A stretch of DNA of 64,000 nucleotides from Aggregatibacter kilianii (GCF_003129965.1 NZ_NRCJ01000007.1:62001-126000); one strand, 5' to 3'; positions 40,204 to 49,993 are shown, counted from the stretch's first letter. Notes: generated by a model from the sequence alone, not told the origin. Made by a program: numbers and translations.

Positions 40204-40413
40204 TTTATTACTCCTCTATTGGTCAATAATTACACTATTTTAGAGGGGCTTGGCGATGGTTAGTTCGTTTTTTATTCAATATTTACAGGTGCCTAAAGGT
40301 TTGTTGATGTTAGAACAGATTAATAACAGAGCGTTTTTTTAATAAATAATTTGCGTGATGAAAACATTTTGTGTATATTGAATTCAAATGAATACAAAAA
40401 TAGGATTATGTAT

Positions 40414-40914
40414 ATGAATGCAGTTAATAGAATTCCCATAAGTGTTAGAATTACTCAAGATGATGCTGATTTTATTGCTAATTTACAAATTGATGGCGCG
40501 AATACACCCTCTGAAAAAATTCGCGAATTATTGAAACAGGCAAGACAAAGTTACACGCAATCGCAAGATTACGGTACTGCCTTAGGCCGAGCGGAGCAAT
40601 TTTTACAGAATGCGAAACGTGATTTATTGCACGCAGAAAAAGAACTTGGTGTTCATTCTCATATTTTGGCACGTTTGTTTGAATTATTACCTGATTTAAC
40701 CGCTACATTGGCAACTGATTTTCCCTCTGAAGTTGACTTAGAAGGACTAAAAAAATATGAGCGTGAAGTGATGTGGCGTATTGTTCGCTTAATGGACAGT
40801 GTCTTGCAACTTGCCATTACCGGTAAAGGGGCTGCATTTGATGACGGCGTGTTGGAAGAGTTAGAAAATACATTGAATTTAGCGCAAATTATTCGTCAAC
40901 ATGATGAAAAATAA
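40414..40914 (+). CDS. Uncharacterised protein with RHH-like N-terminus
   Basis: 166 residues from the ATG at 40414, which has AGGA eight bases upstream; an ATG at 40408 is also in frame. NRIPISVRITQDDADFIANL followed by TPSEKIRELLKQA resembles a ribbon-helix-helix DNA-binding unit (strand, then two helices). The rest is helical (QFLQNAKRDLLHAEKELGVHS and LARLFELLPDLTATLA). No family is assigned. It is 26 bp upstream of a pspA-like gene and likely co-transcribed with it, yqiJ and yqiK, so it may regulate the cluster or bind PspA. Confidence 0.6.
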   Translation: MNAVNRIPISVRITQDDADFIANLQIDGANTPSEKIRELLKQARQSYTQSQDYGTALGRAEQFLQNAKRDLLHAEKELGVHSHILARLFELLPDLTATLATDFPSEVDLEGLKKYEREVMWRIVRLMDSVLQLAITGKGAAFDDGVLEELENTLNLAQIIRQHDEK

Positions 40915-40940
40915 CCATTAATTAACCAAAGGAGAAAAAC

Positions 40941-41609
40941 ATGAGTGAAACATTAGCCCGTCGGGTAGGTCGTTTAGTTAGCGGTGGTTTTCATGCCATT
41001 TTAGATGCAGCAGAAAATCTGGCTCCGGAAGCGGTAATGAATGAAAATATTCGTGAAATTGAACGTGCTATTGATGAAGTGCGGTCGGAATTAGGTAAGA
41101 TTTTAGTGCAAAAGCACTTAGCGACGAAAAAAATGGCGGATGAAAGTAGTCGTCATGAGGCCTTGCAGGAGCATATTCAAGAAGCCCTAAAATCTCATCG
41201 GGATGATTTGGCCGAGACCGGCATTGCCGAACAAATGGATATTGAAGCTCGTCTTCCGGTGTTGGAAAATACGGTGGCGGATTGTGCGGCGCAAGAGAAG
41301 GAGCTTGAAGGTTTTATTGTTGCATTACAAGCGAAACGACGTGAAATGCAGCAAGCAATTCAAGATTGGAAACAAAGCCAAACTCAAGCGGCAACAAATG
41401 AAAATAGCAACGACGGTACGAAATTAAATCGAATTTTGCGCGATACGGAAAAAACAGTAAATGCATTTGATCGTATAATGGGGCGTCAAACCGGCTTAAA
41501 TATTGATGGTCGTGATCCATCACAATTAGCAAAATTAAAAGAGCTGGAGGAAGTGAGCCGGGCTAATCGAATTAAAGAGCGTTTGGCACAACTCAAAACA
41601 ACCAAATAG
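40941..41609 (+). CDS. PspA/IM30-family protein
   Basis: 222 residues, nearly all coiled coil. SETLARRVGRLVSGGFHAILDAAENLAPEAVMNENIREIERAIDEVRSEL carries the amphipathic N-terminal helix and the first long helix of the PspA/Vipp1 (ESCRT-III-like) family; closest in type to E. coli YjfJ. Such proteins coat and protect damaged inner membranes. AAGGAG precedes the ATG. Second gene of a four-gene cluster with an NfeD-like and a flotillin gene. Confidence 0.85.
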   Translation: MSETLARRVGRLVSGGFHAILDAAENLAPEAVMNENIREIERAIDEVRSELGKILVQKHLATKKMADESSRHEALQEHIQEALKSHRDDLAETGIAEQMDIEARLPVLENTVADCAAQEKELEGFIVALQAKRREMQQAIQDWKQSQTQAATNENSNDGTKLNRILRDTEKTVNAFDRIMGRQTGLNIDGRDPSQLAKLKELEEVSRANRIKERLAQLKTTK

Positions 41610-41632
41610 CTTATTTAAATAAAGGATAAATT

Positions 41633-42298
41633 ATGTGGGAACTGATTACTGCGCCACAAAATGAAATTTTTGGGATTGCCATTATGTTGATGTTATTACT
41701 TGGTATTCTTGAGATTATTTCATTTATGTTAGGTGGCATTAATGATTGGGTAGATGGTTTTTTACCGGACAGTTTAACCGAAACGGCACATGCGGAAATC
41801 GGACTTGATACCGCAGACGCCGGCATTTTTATCCGATTTTTGAGCTGGTTATATGTAGGCAAGCTGCCTTTGTTAATGTTACTGGTGATTTTTCTCGCTA
41901 TTTTTGGTTTGTTTGGTTACAGCCTGCAATATACTTGGCATAACCTTTCCGGCTTTTATTTGCATGGTTGTTTTGCCGCCGTAATCGTTTGGTTTGTAAG
42001 CTTGCCTTTGGTGCGTGTCACCGCTGCCGGTGTGTATAAAATCTTTCCTAAAGATGAAACTACCGCCGTGGAGCAAGATACTTTGGTGGGCTGTGTCGGC
42101 GTTATCGTACTCGGCACGGCAAAACCCGGCAGCCCTGCTCAAGCGCGGGTAAAAGACGGTTATGGTCAGCAACATTATGTGATGGTTGAGCCGGATGATG
42201 AGAACGCATTAACACAAGGAGAAACCGTATTACTGATTTCTTTACACAACAACCTCTTCAAGGCAATCAAAAACCCAAATGGTAATTTGGTTGATTAA
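41633..42298 (+). CDS. yqiJ: YqiJ-family (NfeD-like, OB-fold) membrane protein
   Basis: 221 residues. Membrane segments at about 10-35, 65-95 and 105-130 are followed by a C-terminal soluble OB-fold-like domain (TLVGCVGVIVLGTAKPGSPAQARVKDGYG, then HYVMVEPDDENALTQGETVLLIS). This is the YqiJ/DUF1449 pattern; YqiJ partners the flotillin YqiK, as in E. coli. Likely organises membrane domains. Starts 23 bp after the pspA-like gene. Confidence 0.85.
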   Translation: MWELITAPQNEIFGIAIMLMLLLGILEIISFMLGGINDWVDGFLPDSLTETAHAEIGLDTADAGIFIRFLSWLYVGKLPLLMLLVIFLAIFGLFGYSLQYTWHNLSGFYLHGCFAAVIVWFVSLPLVRVTAAGVYKIFPKDETTAVEQDTLVGCVGVIVLGTAKPGSPAQARVKDGYGQQHYVMVEPDDENALTQGETVLLISLHNNLFKAIKNPNGNLVD

Positions 42299-42331
42299 AT
42301 AAACATTTTTATCAAAAACTAAGGAAAAATT

Positions 42332-44041
42332 ATGGAACTGATCTCAATAGGAATTATCGCCGGCATTGTACTTATTGCGCTATTAATTCTCGGTTTAATT
42401 CTTACCCGTCTATATCGCCGCGCCAGCAAAGAGGTTTCCTTTGTGCGTACCGGTTTCGGCGGTGAAAAAGTCATCATGAACGGCGGCGCGATTGTTTTAC
42501 CTGTTTTGCATGAAGTGATTCCCGTTAATATGAACACATTGCGTTTAGAAGTTCGTCGAGCGGCAGAACAGGCGCTGATTACCCGTGATCGTATGCGGGT
42601 TGATGTCACGGCGGAGTTTTATGTTCGGGTTAAACCGACTGCCGAAAGCATCGCTACGGCGGCACAAACCTTAGGGATGAAAACCATGTCGCCACAACAA
42701 TTAAAAGAATTGGTGGAAGGTAAATTCGTTGATAGTTTGCGTGCTGTTGCGGCAGAAATGGCAATGGAAGAATTACACGAAAAGCGGGTGGATTTTGTAC
42801 AAAAAGTACAACAAGTGGTCTCGGAAGATTTGTTTAAAAATGGTTTGGAATTAGAAACTGTTTCGCTTACCGGTTTGGATCAAACCAGTTTTGAGTACTT
42901 TAATCCGCAAAATGCCTTTGACGCGGAAGGTTTAACTCGCTTAACGGAAACTATCGAAGTGCGTCGTAAAAAACGCAACGATATTGAACAGGATACGGAT
43001 TTGGCGATTAAAACCAAAAATTTGGAAGCGGAACGTACCCGTTTGCAAATTTTGCGTGAAGAAGAATATGCCAAATTGGAGCAAGAACGTGAAATTGCCG
43101 TGCGTCGTGCGGAACAAAATGCCGAAATTGCCGGACAGGAAGCGCAGAAAAAACGTGAAGCGGAAGAAGTAAAAATTGCTGCCTCCCGTGAAGTAGATTT
43201 AAAACGTATTCTTGCCGAACGTGATATTGAAAATGAAAAAATTCAAAAAGATCAGCAAATTGAACGCGCAGAAGTAGAACGTAAAAAAGCTATCGAATTA
43301 GCCGAACAGGATCGCGCCATTGCCGTGGCGGAAAAATCCCGCGCCGAATCGGAAGCCAAAGCCCTTGCCGACAAAGCCCGAGCCGCTGCCGTTCGCGAAG
43401 AAGAAAGCGTTATTACCGTGCGTGAAACGGAAAAAGCGGAACGTGTAAAAGCGGTTGAATTAATTGCGGCGCAAGAAGTGGCACAAAAAGATGCGATTGC
43501 CATCACTGTTGCCGCCGAAGCCGAAAAACAAGCGGCACTCGATCGCGCGGAAGCCTTGCGTATTGTCGCGGAAGCGGAAGCTGAGAAACAACGCCTACAA
43601 GCAAAAGGGGAAGCGGATGCGAAAATTCTTTTGGCAAAAGCGTTGGAACAACAATATAAAGTAGATGCGGAAGGTACCCGTGCGGTGAATGAAGCGTCTA
43701 ACGTGCTTTCTGTGGAACAGGTGGAAATGCAGGTACGCCTTGCCTTATTAAAACACCTGCCGGATATTATTCGTGAAAGTGTTCGTCCGATGGAAAATAT
43801 TGATGACATTAAAATTTTGCAGGTCAATGGATTAGCCGGCTTCGGCGGAGCAGCTTCTGTCGAAAACGGTGAAGTGCCTTCTAATGCAAGTTTATCCGAT
43901 CAGCTGGTAAATAGCGCATTACGCTATCGCGGGCAAGCGCCATTGGTAGATAATCTGTTAAAAGAACTCGGGCTAAACGGCGCCGATATTAACGGATTAA
44001 CCCAAAACCTGAATCAAAATGTGACAAAGTCAAATAGCTGA
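42332..44041 (+). CDS. yqiK: Flotillin-family inner-membrane protein YqiK
   Basis: 569 residues. An N-terminal membrane anchor (LISIGIIAGIVLIALLILGLIL) is followed by an SPFH/band-7 domain (SFVRTGFGGEKVIMNGGAIVLPV to about residue 200), then a long Ala/Glu/Arg-rich coiled coil (residues 210-430) and a C-terminal oligomerisation region with VRLALLKHLPDIIRESV. Bacterial flotillins organise membrane microdomains. Last gene of the cluster; a composite uptake-signal terminator follows. Confidence 0.92.
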   Translation: MELISIGIIAGIVLIALLILGLILTRLYRRASKEVSFVRTGFGGEKVIMNGGAIVLPVLHEVIPVNMNTLRLEVRRAAEQALITRDRMRVDVTAEFYVRVKPTAESIATAAQTLGMKTMSPQQLKELVEGKFVDSLRAVAAEMAMEELHEKRVDFVQKVQQVVSEDLFKNGLELETVSLTGLDQTSFEYFNPQNAFDAEGLTRLTETIEVRRKKRNDIEQDTDLAIKTKNLEAERTRLQILREEEYAKLEQEREIAVRRAEQNAEIAGQEAQKKREAEEVKIAASREVDLKRILAERDIENEKIQKDQQIERAEVERKKAIELAEQDRAIAVAEKSRAESEAKALADKARAAAVREEESVITVRETEKAERVKAVELIAAQEVAQKDAIAITVAAEAEKQAALDRAEALRIVAEAEAEKQRLQAKGEADAKILLAKALEQQYKVDAEGTRAVNEASNVLSVEQVEMQVRLALLKHLPDIIRESVRPMENIDDIKILQVNGLAGFGGAASVENGEVPSNASLSDQLVNSALRYRGQAPLVDNLLKELGLNGADINGLTQNLNQNVTKSNS

Positions 44042-44061
44042 TAGCGAGAGCGCTAATAGCA

Positions 44062-44125
44062 AAAAAGTGCGGTGAATTTTGGCGGCGTTTTTTTTAAAAC
44101 GTTTGAAAAAAATACCGCACTTTCC
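44062..44125 (+). terminator. Composite uptake-signal terminator after yqiK
   Basis: AAAAGTGCGGT and ACCGCACTTT form the outer stem; an inner CGTTTT/AAAACG pairs within. Third copy of the layout seen at 7747 and 39239. Confidence 0.75.
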
Positions 44126-44204
44126 CCACAAAAAATCCCACCGGGCAATCGATGGGATTTTTCTTTTTGTTGGTTTTTTCTTTCTTGACTCTTGACGTGC
44201 CGAA

Positions 44205-44297
44205 TTATTCTTTCGGTAATCTGATCACGGAAACCAATAGCCCGCCCCAGATGATGATGAGGGCGATTGCCATCATGATAATTGCGTTGGTTGACAT
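44205..44297 (-). CDS. NSS transporter small subunit, MetS-like (30 residues)
   Basis: A tiny gene of 30 codons, translated by hand: it begins MSTNAIIMMAIALIIIWGG and ends VSVIRLPKE. A single membrane helix with the MM-I-x4-IIWGGL pattern is typical of MetS small subunits, which partner sodium-coupled NSS carriers. It begins one base after the transporter stop on the same strand, with GGAG near the transporter's end serving as ribosome site. Too short for normal gene finding. In corynebacteria MetPS takes up methionine and alanine. Confidence 0.85.
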   Translation of the reverse strand: MSTNAIIMMAIALIIIWGGLLVSVIRLPKE

Positions 44298-44298
44298 G

Positions 44299-45801
44299 TT
44301 ATTTTACTCCTTGTGTTGGCGCTAAATGTTTCCATGGCAGACGGGAAAGTAGGAAGGCGATGACAACCAAACCGATTGCCATGCCCCAACCGAAGGCGTT
44401 GACGAACCAGTCCGGATAGCCTTCGTAGCCTTTTGTCAGGACTTTTGTGGCTTCTTTATAGAGCATGAAGGCTAACACGCCGGTGGTGATAACGATGCAG
44501 GCTTTCCAAATCATACCTACTCTGAAGGAACTGGTTTCGTTTAGGTGTTCGCCGAGTTCTTTTAATCTGCCGGTGACGATGATGGAGAATAAGGAGAAGA
44601 ACGCCACGGCGACGATACCGAACATATTCACGAAGTTATCCATTGTGTCGAGCATCGGTAGGCCGGCTGCCGTGCCGAATAACAAGGTGGAAGCCACCAT
44701 CATTGGTAAACCTACTAAGAAGGTCGCGTGGGCGCGGCGTAAGCGAAGTTTGTCCTGCACAGCGGAGATGATTACTTCCAATACGGAAATAAAGGAGGTT
44801 AAACCGGCGAACACCAAGGAGCCGAAGAATAACACGCCTAGCGCTTGACCGAGGGGCGCTTGGTTGATGATGGTCGGGAAGGCGAAGAAGGCTAAACCGA
44901 TACCGCCTTTTGCCACTTCGCTTACATCCTGTCCGTTGGCGACGGCGATGAAACCTAGAGCGGAGAATACACCGATACCTGCCAACACTTCAAAGCTGCT
45001 GTTGGCAAAGCCTACTACCAAGCCCGCGCCGGTTAAATCCGATTCTTTTTTCAAATAGGAGGCGTAGGTCACCATGATGCCGAAACAAATGGAAAGAGAG
45101 AAGAAGATTTGCCCGTAGGCGGCAATCCATACGCTCGGGTCTTTTAATTTATCCCAATCCGGTGAGAATAAGGCGTTAAGCCCTTTTTCTGCGCCCGGTA
45201 AAAATAAGGAATAAACCACCAGGGTGACAAACATGATAACCAAAATTGGCATGAAGATAACGGAAGATCGAGCCACACCTTTTTGTACCCCAAAGGATAA
45301 AATCAATAAAGTGATAATCCAAACGGCAAGTAATGGGCCAACTACAGTCCCTACGAAGTCAAGGCTTAACGCAACTTCGCCTGCCATTTTGATGTGTTCG
45401 TGCAGGAAGAAATCCACCGGGTTGTTGCCCCAAGCGGAGCTAAAGGAATAATAGGCGTAACTCGCCGCCCAACCGAGAATTACCGCGTAATAAAGCCCGA
45501 TGATGACGTTAATCATCACCTGCCACCAGCCGAAGGTTTCAAAGCCGGTTTTTAATTTGCGGTATGCCAATGGCGGGGAGGCACGGAATTTATGCCCAAT
45601 GGCATAATCAAGGAAAAGTAACGGAATCCCGGCGGTTAATAAGGCAACGATATAAGGAATGATGAAAGCACCACCGCCGTTTTCGTAAGTGACGTACGGG
45701 AAACGCCAGATATTACCCAAACCTACCGCGGAGCCGATAGCGGCAAAAATAAATGCCCGGCGCCCGGAGAAAGTTTCGCGTTTGTGTGTGGAGTGTGTCA
45801 T
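44299..45801 (-). CDS. Sodium-dependent amino-acid transporter, NSS/SNF family
   Basis: 500 residues, about eleven to twelve membrane helices. [36 protein letters not shown] is the NSS family signature covering the sodium and substrate sites of helix 1; [22 protein letters not shown] follows. Extended C-terminus suits MetP-type carriers. With its small subunit directly downstream, it probably imports methionine, alanine or another neutral amino acid. The substrate cannot be fixed from sequence. Confidence 0.9.
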   Translation of the reverse strand: MTHSTHKRETFSGRRAFIFAAIGSAVGLGNIWRFPYVTYENGGGAFIIPYIVALLTAGIPLLFLDYAIGHKFRASPPLAYRKLKTGFETFGWWQVMINVIIGLYYAVILGWAASYAYYSFSSAWGNNPVDFFLHEHIKMAGEVALSLDFVGTVVGPLLAVWIITLLILSFGVQKGVARSSVIFMPILVIMFVTLVVYSLFLPGAEKGLNALFSPDWDKLKDPSVWIAAYGQIFFSLSICFGIMVTYASYLKKESDLTGAGLVVGFANSSFEVLAGIGVFSALGFIAVANGQDVSEVAKGGIGLAFFAFPTIINQAPLGQALGVLFFGSLVFAGLTSFISVLEVIISAVQDKLRLRRAHATFLVGLPMMVASTLLFGTAAGLPMLDTMDNFVNMFGIVAVAFFSLFSIIVTGRLKELGEHLNETSSFRVGMIWKACIVITTGVLAFMLYKEATKVLTKGYEGYPDWFVNAFGWGMAIGLVVIAFLLSRLPWKHLAPTQGVK

Positions 45802-46155
45802 TTGAACACCTATGAATGTTAAAAATCAAAAGTTAAAAAAATGTTAGGCGGTCAATATAGACCAATATAAATGCGAGTCAATAGAGAGAAATAACAATTT
45901 TTATAAAAATCACGCTATTTTTATAATAAATCGTATTGTTTTATAGAATATTATTCTGTTTTTGCTTTTTGTTTTTAGAATAAAAAAATGAAATTAAAGT
46001 AAAACTGAATTTAACTGCTAAAAAACAGGGAAAAGCGCCGAATAAAACGCTGGACGAGGAAATTTCCCGTAAATCGGCGGAATTCAGTGGCGGAAATTTA
46101 AACTTTCGGTGAATTTAGTGTAAAGTATGCACAAGTTTTGAGTTACCTGAATCTT
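45802..46155. promoter_or_regulatory. 354-bp divergent region, nothing specific seen
   Basis: Very AT-rich between 45880 and 46010, then more GC-rich from 46030. It should hold the promoters of the NSS transporter (minus) and rluE (plus). No repeat, RNA gene or clear operator was recognised; no MetJ box was found. Confidence 0.3.
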
Positions 46156-46839
46156 ATGCAACCGGCGTCTTTTCATCGGGCGAAGAACAAGGCGAAAACG
46201 CGCAAAAGTGCGGTCGGTTTTCGCGGTGTTTCTAAACCTAAAATCACGTTTTCCCAAACAAAGGTCATTTTATTTAATAAGCCTTTTGATGTGTTGTGCC
46301 AATTTACCGACGAAAACGGGCGTAGCACACTGAAAGATTTTATTGATATGGCGGGGGTTTATCCCGTAGGGCGGTTGGATCGTGATAGCGAAGGATTATT
46401 GTTGCTGACCAATAACGGCGAGCTACAGCATCGCTTGGCGGAGCCTAAGTTCAAAATGGAAAAGACCTATTTTGTGCAGGTGGAAGGCGTGCCGGACGAA
46501 ACGGCGCTGGTGCAACTTCGGCGTGGCGTACAATTAAAAGACGGCATGACATTGCCTGCAAAAGTGCGGTTGATTTCCGAGCCGGATTTTTTGTGGCAGC
46601 GTGTGCCGCCCATTCGTGAGCGCAAAAATATTCCCACCGCCTGGCTGGAAATAAAGATTTATGAAGGGCGAAATCGACAGGTGCGCAGAATGACGGCGCA
46701 TATCGGTTTTCCGACGCTGCGTTTGATTCGCTATGAATTGGCGGGGTTCAACCTGCAAAATTTGATGCCGAAAACCTACCGTACGCTGACTCAAAACGAA
46801 CTAAGCGAACTGTACCAATTACTTAAATTAACGATTTAA
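46156..46839 (+). CDS. rluE: 23S rRNA pseudouridine synthase E
   Basis: 227 residues. [26 protein letters not shown] and [24 protein letters not shown] carry the catalytic Asp (GRLDRDSEG), and [23 protein letters not shown] is the C-terminal signature. RluE makes pseudouridine at position 2457 of 23S rRNA. No clear ribosome site for the ATG at 46156; an in-frame TTG at 46138 is an alternative. An uptake-signal core lies in the basic N-terminal leader. Confidence 0.93.
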   Translation: MQPASFHRAKNKAKTRKSAVGFRGVSKPKITFSQTKVILFNKPFDVLCQFTDENGRSTLKDFIDMAGVYPVGRLDRDSEGLLLLTNNGELQHRLAEPKFKMEKTYFVQVEGVPDETALVQLRRGVQLKDGMTLPAKVRLISEPDFLWQRVPPIRERKNIPTAWLEIKIYEGRNRQVRRMTAHIGFPTLRLIRYELAGFNLQNLMPKTYRTLTQNELSELYQLLKLTI

Positions 46840-46840
46840 C

Positions 46841-47566
46841 ATGACTGATATGAATGACCTATTAAATTTTATTGAAACTTCCGCGCATAACAGCCACTTT
46901 TTCATCTTCGCCAAAATGGCGTTTGCTATGATTTTGGGCGGTATTATCGGTTTGGAACGGGAATTGAAAGCAAAACCGGTAGGTGTGAAAACCTGCATGA
47001 TTATCGCCGTTACCACTTGCGTGCTCACCATCGTTTCTATTCAATCGGCGGAGCATTATGCGCAGGTGTCGGAAAACATCCGTACCGACCCTATGCGCTT
47101 GGCGGCGCAAGTGATCAGCGGCATCGGTTTCCTCGGTGCCGGCGTGATTTTGCGCAAACATAACGACGCCATTTCCGGCTTAACCACCGCCGCGATTATC
47201 TGGGCGGCGGCAGGCATCGGTATTGCTTCCGGTGCAGGTTTTTACTTTGATGCCATGATCGCCACCATCATGATTTTAATCGCTATCCGCTTAAGCCCTT
47301 ATGTGCATAACTGGGTGCGTCATCGCGATAGAAAGAAAAAAACGCGAATCAACGCCACCTTATTGTCGCCGAACGCCATTGGGCAATTTGTTCAGTTGTT
47401 ACATAACAACAACCATGCTATCGAAAACATTAATGTCAAAGATCAACCTAACGGCGAAACCAAGCTCTCCATTCGCTGCGCCATCAACGACAAAGCCACT
47501 ATTCAGGAATTGTATTTATTGCTGAAAAATGATTCGAACGTGGTGAGTTTGGAACTGGAAAATTAA
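46841..47566 (+). CDS. MgtC/SapB-family membrane protein
   Basis: 241 residues. Four to five membrane helices; MILGGIIGLERELKAKPVGVKTCMIIAVTTC and RLAAQVISGIGFLGAGVILRKH are the MgtC/SapB signature. A soluble C-terminal domain of about 90 residues (KTRINATLLSPNAIGQFVQLL) resembles the ACT-like tail of MgtC. It starts 1 base after rluE stops, so it is translationally coupled. Role in Mg2+ or acid stress is inferred from family. Confidence 0.85.
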   Translation: MTDMNDLLNFIETSAHNSHFFIFAKMAFAMILGGIIGLERELKAKPVGVKTCMIIAVTTCVLTIVSIQSAEHYAQVSENIRTDPMRLAAQVISGIGFLGAGVILRKHNDAISGLTTAAIIWAAAGIGIASGAGFYFDAMIATIMILIAIRLSPYVHNWVRHRDRKKKTRINATLLSPNAIGQFVQLLHNNNHAIENINVKDQPNGETKLSIRCAINDKATIQELYLLLKNDSNVVSLELEN

Positions 47567-47568
47567 AA

Positions 47569-47602
47569 AAATCCCCAAGTTTGCGCTTGGGGATTTTTTT
47601 AT
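47569..47602 (+). terminator. Bidirectional terminator after mgtC-like gene
   Basis: ATCCCCAAG (47571-47579) pairs with CTTGGGGAT (47586-47594), with A-run before and T-run after. Convergent with the DUF3298 lipoprotein gene ending at 47599. Confidence 0.9.
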
Positions 47603-48504
47603 TCAACAACGTTTTCCGTTAAATAGTCGAACTGCGGCATAAGCAACTTCTCTTCTTTGAGTTGCCACCAATATAGGGTCAGTTCTTTTTCTCCTTCCGC
47701 AAAACTGCCAATGGCATAAGGCGGGTAAACGAAGGCAATGCCGTCTCGAGAGAAGTAAAAGTCTTTTGGTACATAAAACTCGGATTTCGGTGTAAATGTC
47801 TCGTTATTCGATTCGTTACTGTAAGCATTCCATAACAATTCTTTTAATTTATCATGTTGATCCGGATTGATGACCTCATCAATATCCAGCAGGTTTTTTT
47901 TCGCCAAATCAATGTTGAGGAATTCGGTGGAATACATTCCATGAGCACCGCCGAAATAGCCGTAATAATTGATAGTGAAGGTTGCCAAATTTTCCTTTTG
48001 ACCGAGATACTTAACATTAAAATTGGTGGTTCTACCAAGCGCTTCGTTGTTTTTAACATAGCTAACACTGTCTGTATAAAGTGTTTGTAACTGCTCCACA
48101 AATTGTTGTTTGCTCTCAATTTTATCTTGACCCTCTGCCGTGAATTTGCGGATTAATTCGTTTAACAGCAAATCCGTCAGCCAATCCATGTTGGTTTTTA
48201 GGGTTTTCACGCTGACTTTCGCCTCGGCGCTTTCCCGCACATAGCCATCGGAAGGTTCGGCGGGTTTTTTGTCGAACTTAACGGTTTCCGATTTCTCAAA
48301 CAGTACTTCCGGTTCCACTCGAACGGCTTGATTTTCCGCCAAATCCACCACTTGCTTTTGCAGGTTATCCACTTGCGTATTTAATTGTTCTATCGTCTGC
48401 GCCTGTTTTTGCGCTTGCTCGATAAGCGCGGTTTTTTCTTTGTCGTCGCAGGCGGTAAGCATTAGGCTACCGGCGATGAGTGTGGCGATGAGTAATTTCT
48501 TCAT
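47599..48504 (-). CDS. Lipoprotein with DUF3298 (RsiV-like) domain
   Basis: 301 residues. Lipobox LTAC at residues 16-19 of MKKLLIATLIAGSLMLTACDD. A coiled coil (about 25-60; AQKQAQTIEQLNTQVDNLQKQ) resembles an Lpp-like spacer. The globular part ends with GYFGGAHGMYSTEFLNIDLAKKNLLDIDEV and IAFVYPPYAIGSFAEGE, which is the DUF3298/RsiV pattern. Such domains bind lysozyme in RsiV; role here unknown. Single gene with GGAG before the start. Confidence 0.8.
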   Translation of the reverse strand: MKKLLIATLIAGSLMLTACDDKEKTALIEQAQKQAQTIEQLNTQVDNLQKQVVDLAENQAVRVEPEVLFEKSETVKFDKKPAEPSDGYVRESAEAKVSVKTLKTNMDWLTDLLLNELIRKFTAEGQDKIESKQQFVEQLQTLYTDSVSYVKNNEALGRTTNFNVKYLGQKENLATFTINYYGYFGGAHGMYSTEFLNIDLAKKNLLDIDEVINPDQHDKLKELLWNAYSNESNNETFTPKSEFYVPKDFYFSRDGIAFVYPPYAIGSFAEGEKELTLYWWQLKEEKLLMPQFDYLTENVVE

Positions 48505-48670
48505 GGAAACTCCTTATAAATTCATGGCAAAAAATGACCGCACTTTTTACCGTTATGTTGATTCGACGGAGTTATTAAACGCTGTTTTGTTTCGTCTTGC
48601 AACCGACAAAGGGAAGAGAATGCCGGAGACGGGCGGTCAGGTCAGAGGACTTGAGGCATGAGAGGCGAAA

Positions 48671-48717
48671 AAGTGCGGTGGAAATTTAAGGTGTTTTTTC
48701 ACCGCACTTTTGCCCGA
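48671..48717 (-). terminator. Paired uptake-signal terminator after the SLC13 gene
   Basis: AAAAAGTGCGGTG and CACCGCACTTTT are inverted around a spacer of about 17 bases, directly downstream of the minus-strand SLC13-type gene stop. Confidence 0.75.
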
Positions 48718-48718
48718 A

Positions 48719-49993
48719 CTACGGAAAGAATGGGAAGAAAATCGGCAGTAGAATGAGACTGACGATAGTGGCGACAATAATCAGCGGCACGCCCGCTTTG
48801 ACATAATCCATAAATTTATAACCGCCAATGGACAACACCATGGTATTTGCCGGCATGCCGATTGGCGTTGCGTAAGCACAGGAGGCGCCGATGACGGTTG
48901 CCATTAATACCGCGCGCGGATCGGCACCAAGGGCATTGGCGATGGACAGGCTGATCGGCGCAAGCAAGGCGGTGGTGGCGGTGTTCGACATGAAATTGGT
49001 CAAGACGCAGCTGATGATGAATACGGTTACCAATAAAGCGAAGGGATTCGGTTTGTCGCCTAACAAGCCAATAATGCTGTTGGCGATTTCCGCCCCTGCA
49101 CCGGTATCTTTTAACGCCGTAGCAAGCGCTAACGTGCCGCCGAACAGATAAATTACCTGCGAATCCACCGACTTATACGCCTGTTTCTCCGAAATCACGC
49201 CGGTTAGCACCAGTAAAATGGCGCCGATACAGCCGGAAATATAGAGTTTAATGCCGATGACCTCTTCAAAAATCATTGCCAATAAGGTGGCGATTAGAAT
49301 AATCAACGATAGATGCTGTTTCCACGGCGGCACGTCACTATAATCATGTTTGCCATGATAAATGGAGTCGGACATACTTAAATTTTCTTTGTTCGGCAAC
49401 AGCTTATAGCCAAAAAATGCAAAATAAATAATGCCCGCAAGCAGAATCGGCAGTCCCACTTTGGCGTATTCAAAAAAGCCGAATTTTAAGCCGGTGCCCT
49501 GTTCCAACACGCCTTGCGCAATCAGGTTGCCCGGTGCGCCGATAAGCGACAGATTACCGCCCATGGCGGCGGCGAATACCAGCGGCATTAATAAACGGGA
49601 ACGGGCAAAATTAGCGCGGGTGGCGATGCCCACCACCACAGGAATTAAGATGGCGGCACTGCCGGTATTGGACAGAAAGCCTGACATAGTGCCGGTAATG
49701 AGCATGATGGCAATGATTAACTGGCGTTCGGTTTTGGCAAAACGGGTCACCAATCCACCGATTTTATTTGCCATGCCGGTTTCAAACAATGCTCCACCGA
49801 CGATAAACATGGCGACGAATAGAATCACATTGGGATCGATAAAACCATGAAAAGCGGTTTTGACATCCAGCACCCCGGTTAAGACCAGTCCGATACAGAC
49901 GATCATCGCGGTCAGCGCCAGCGGAATTTTTTCCCATACGAACATCACAATCGCAAACAACAGAAACAGCAGGGTGATAGTACTTGCACTCAT
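48719..49993 (-). CDS. SLC13/DASS-type anion permease
   Basis: 424 residues, about ten to twelve membrane segments. ASTITLLFLLFAIVMFVWEKIPLALTAMIV, SNTGSAAILIPVVVGIA and SNTATTALLAPISLSIANALG (twin SNT motifs) mark the DASS/ArsB-NhaD superfamily. It probably carries a di- or tricarboxylate such as malate or tartrate, since it lies next to a decarboxylating dehydrogenase gene on the same strand (126 bp apart). Substrate is inference. Confidence 0.85.
   Translation of the reverse strand: MSASTITLLFLLFAIVMFVWEKIPLALTAMIVCIGLVLTGVLDVKTAFHGFIDPNVILFVAMFIVGGALFETGMANKIGGLVTRFAKTERQLIIAIMLITGTMSGFLSNTGSAAILIPVVVGIATRANFARSRLLMPLVFAAAMGGNLSLIGAPGNLIAQGVLEQGTGLKFGFFEYAKVGLPILLAGIIYFAFFGYKLLPNKENLSMSDSIYHGKHDYSDVPPWKQHLSLIILIATLLAMIFEEVIGIKLYISGCIGAILLVLTGVISEKQAYKSVDSQVIYLFGGTLALATALKDTGAGAEIANSIIGLLGDKPNPFALLVTVFIISCVLTNFMSNTATTALLAPISLSIANALGADPRAVLMATVIGASCAYATPIGMPANTMVLSIGGYKFMDYVKAGVPLIIVATIVSLILLPIFFPFFP

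Noticed and set aside
43252-43827. 191-codon minus-strand frame opposite yqiK, rich in Ser and Ala
   Set aside because: It is the antisense shadow of the Ala/Glu-rich coiled coil of the flotillin; no ribosome site and no recognisable motif.
46138-46155. TTG start for rluE
   Set aside because: Adds six residues without a ribosome site; ATG at 46156 is preferred, though the evidence is weak for either.
48440-48661. Plus-strand 73-codon frame between the DUF3298 gene and the SLC13 gene
   Set aside because: Overlaps the lipoprotein gene start on the other strand, contains an uptake signal, and shows no ribosome site or known motif.
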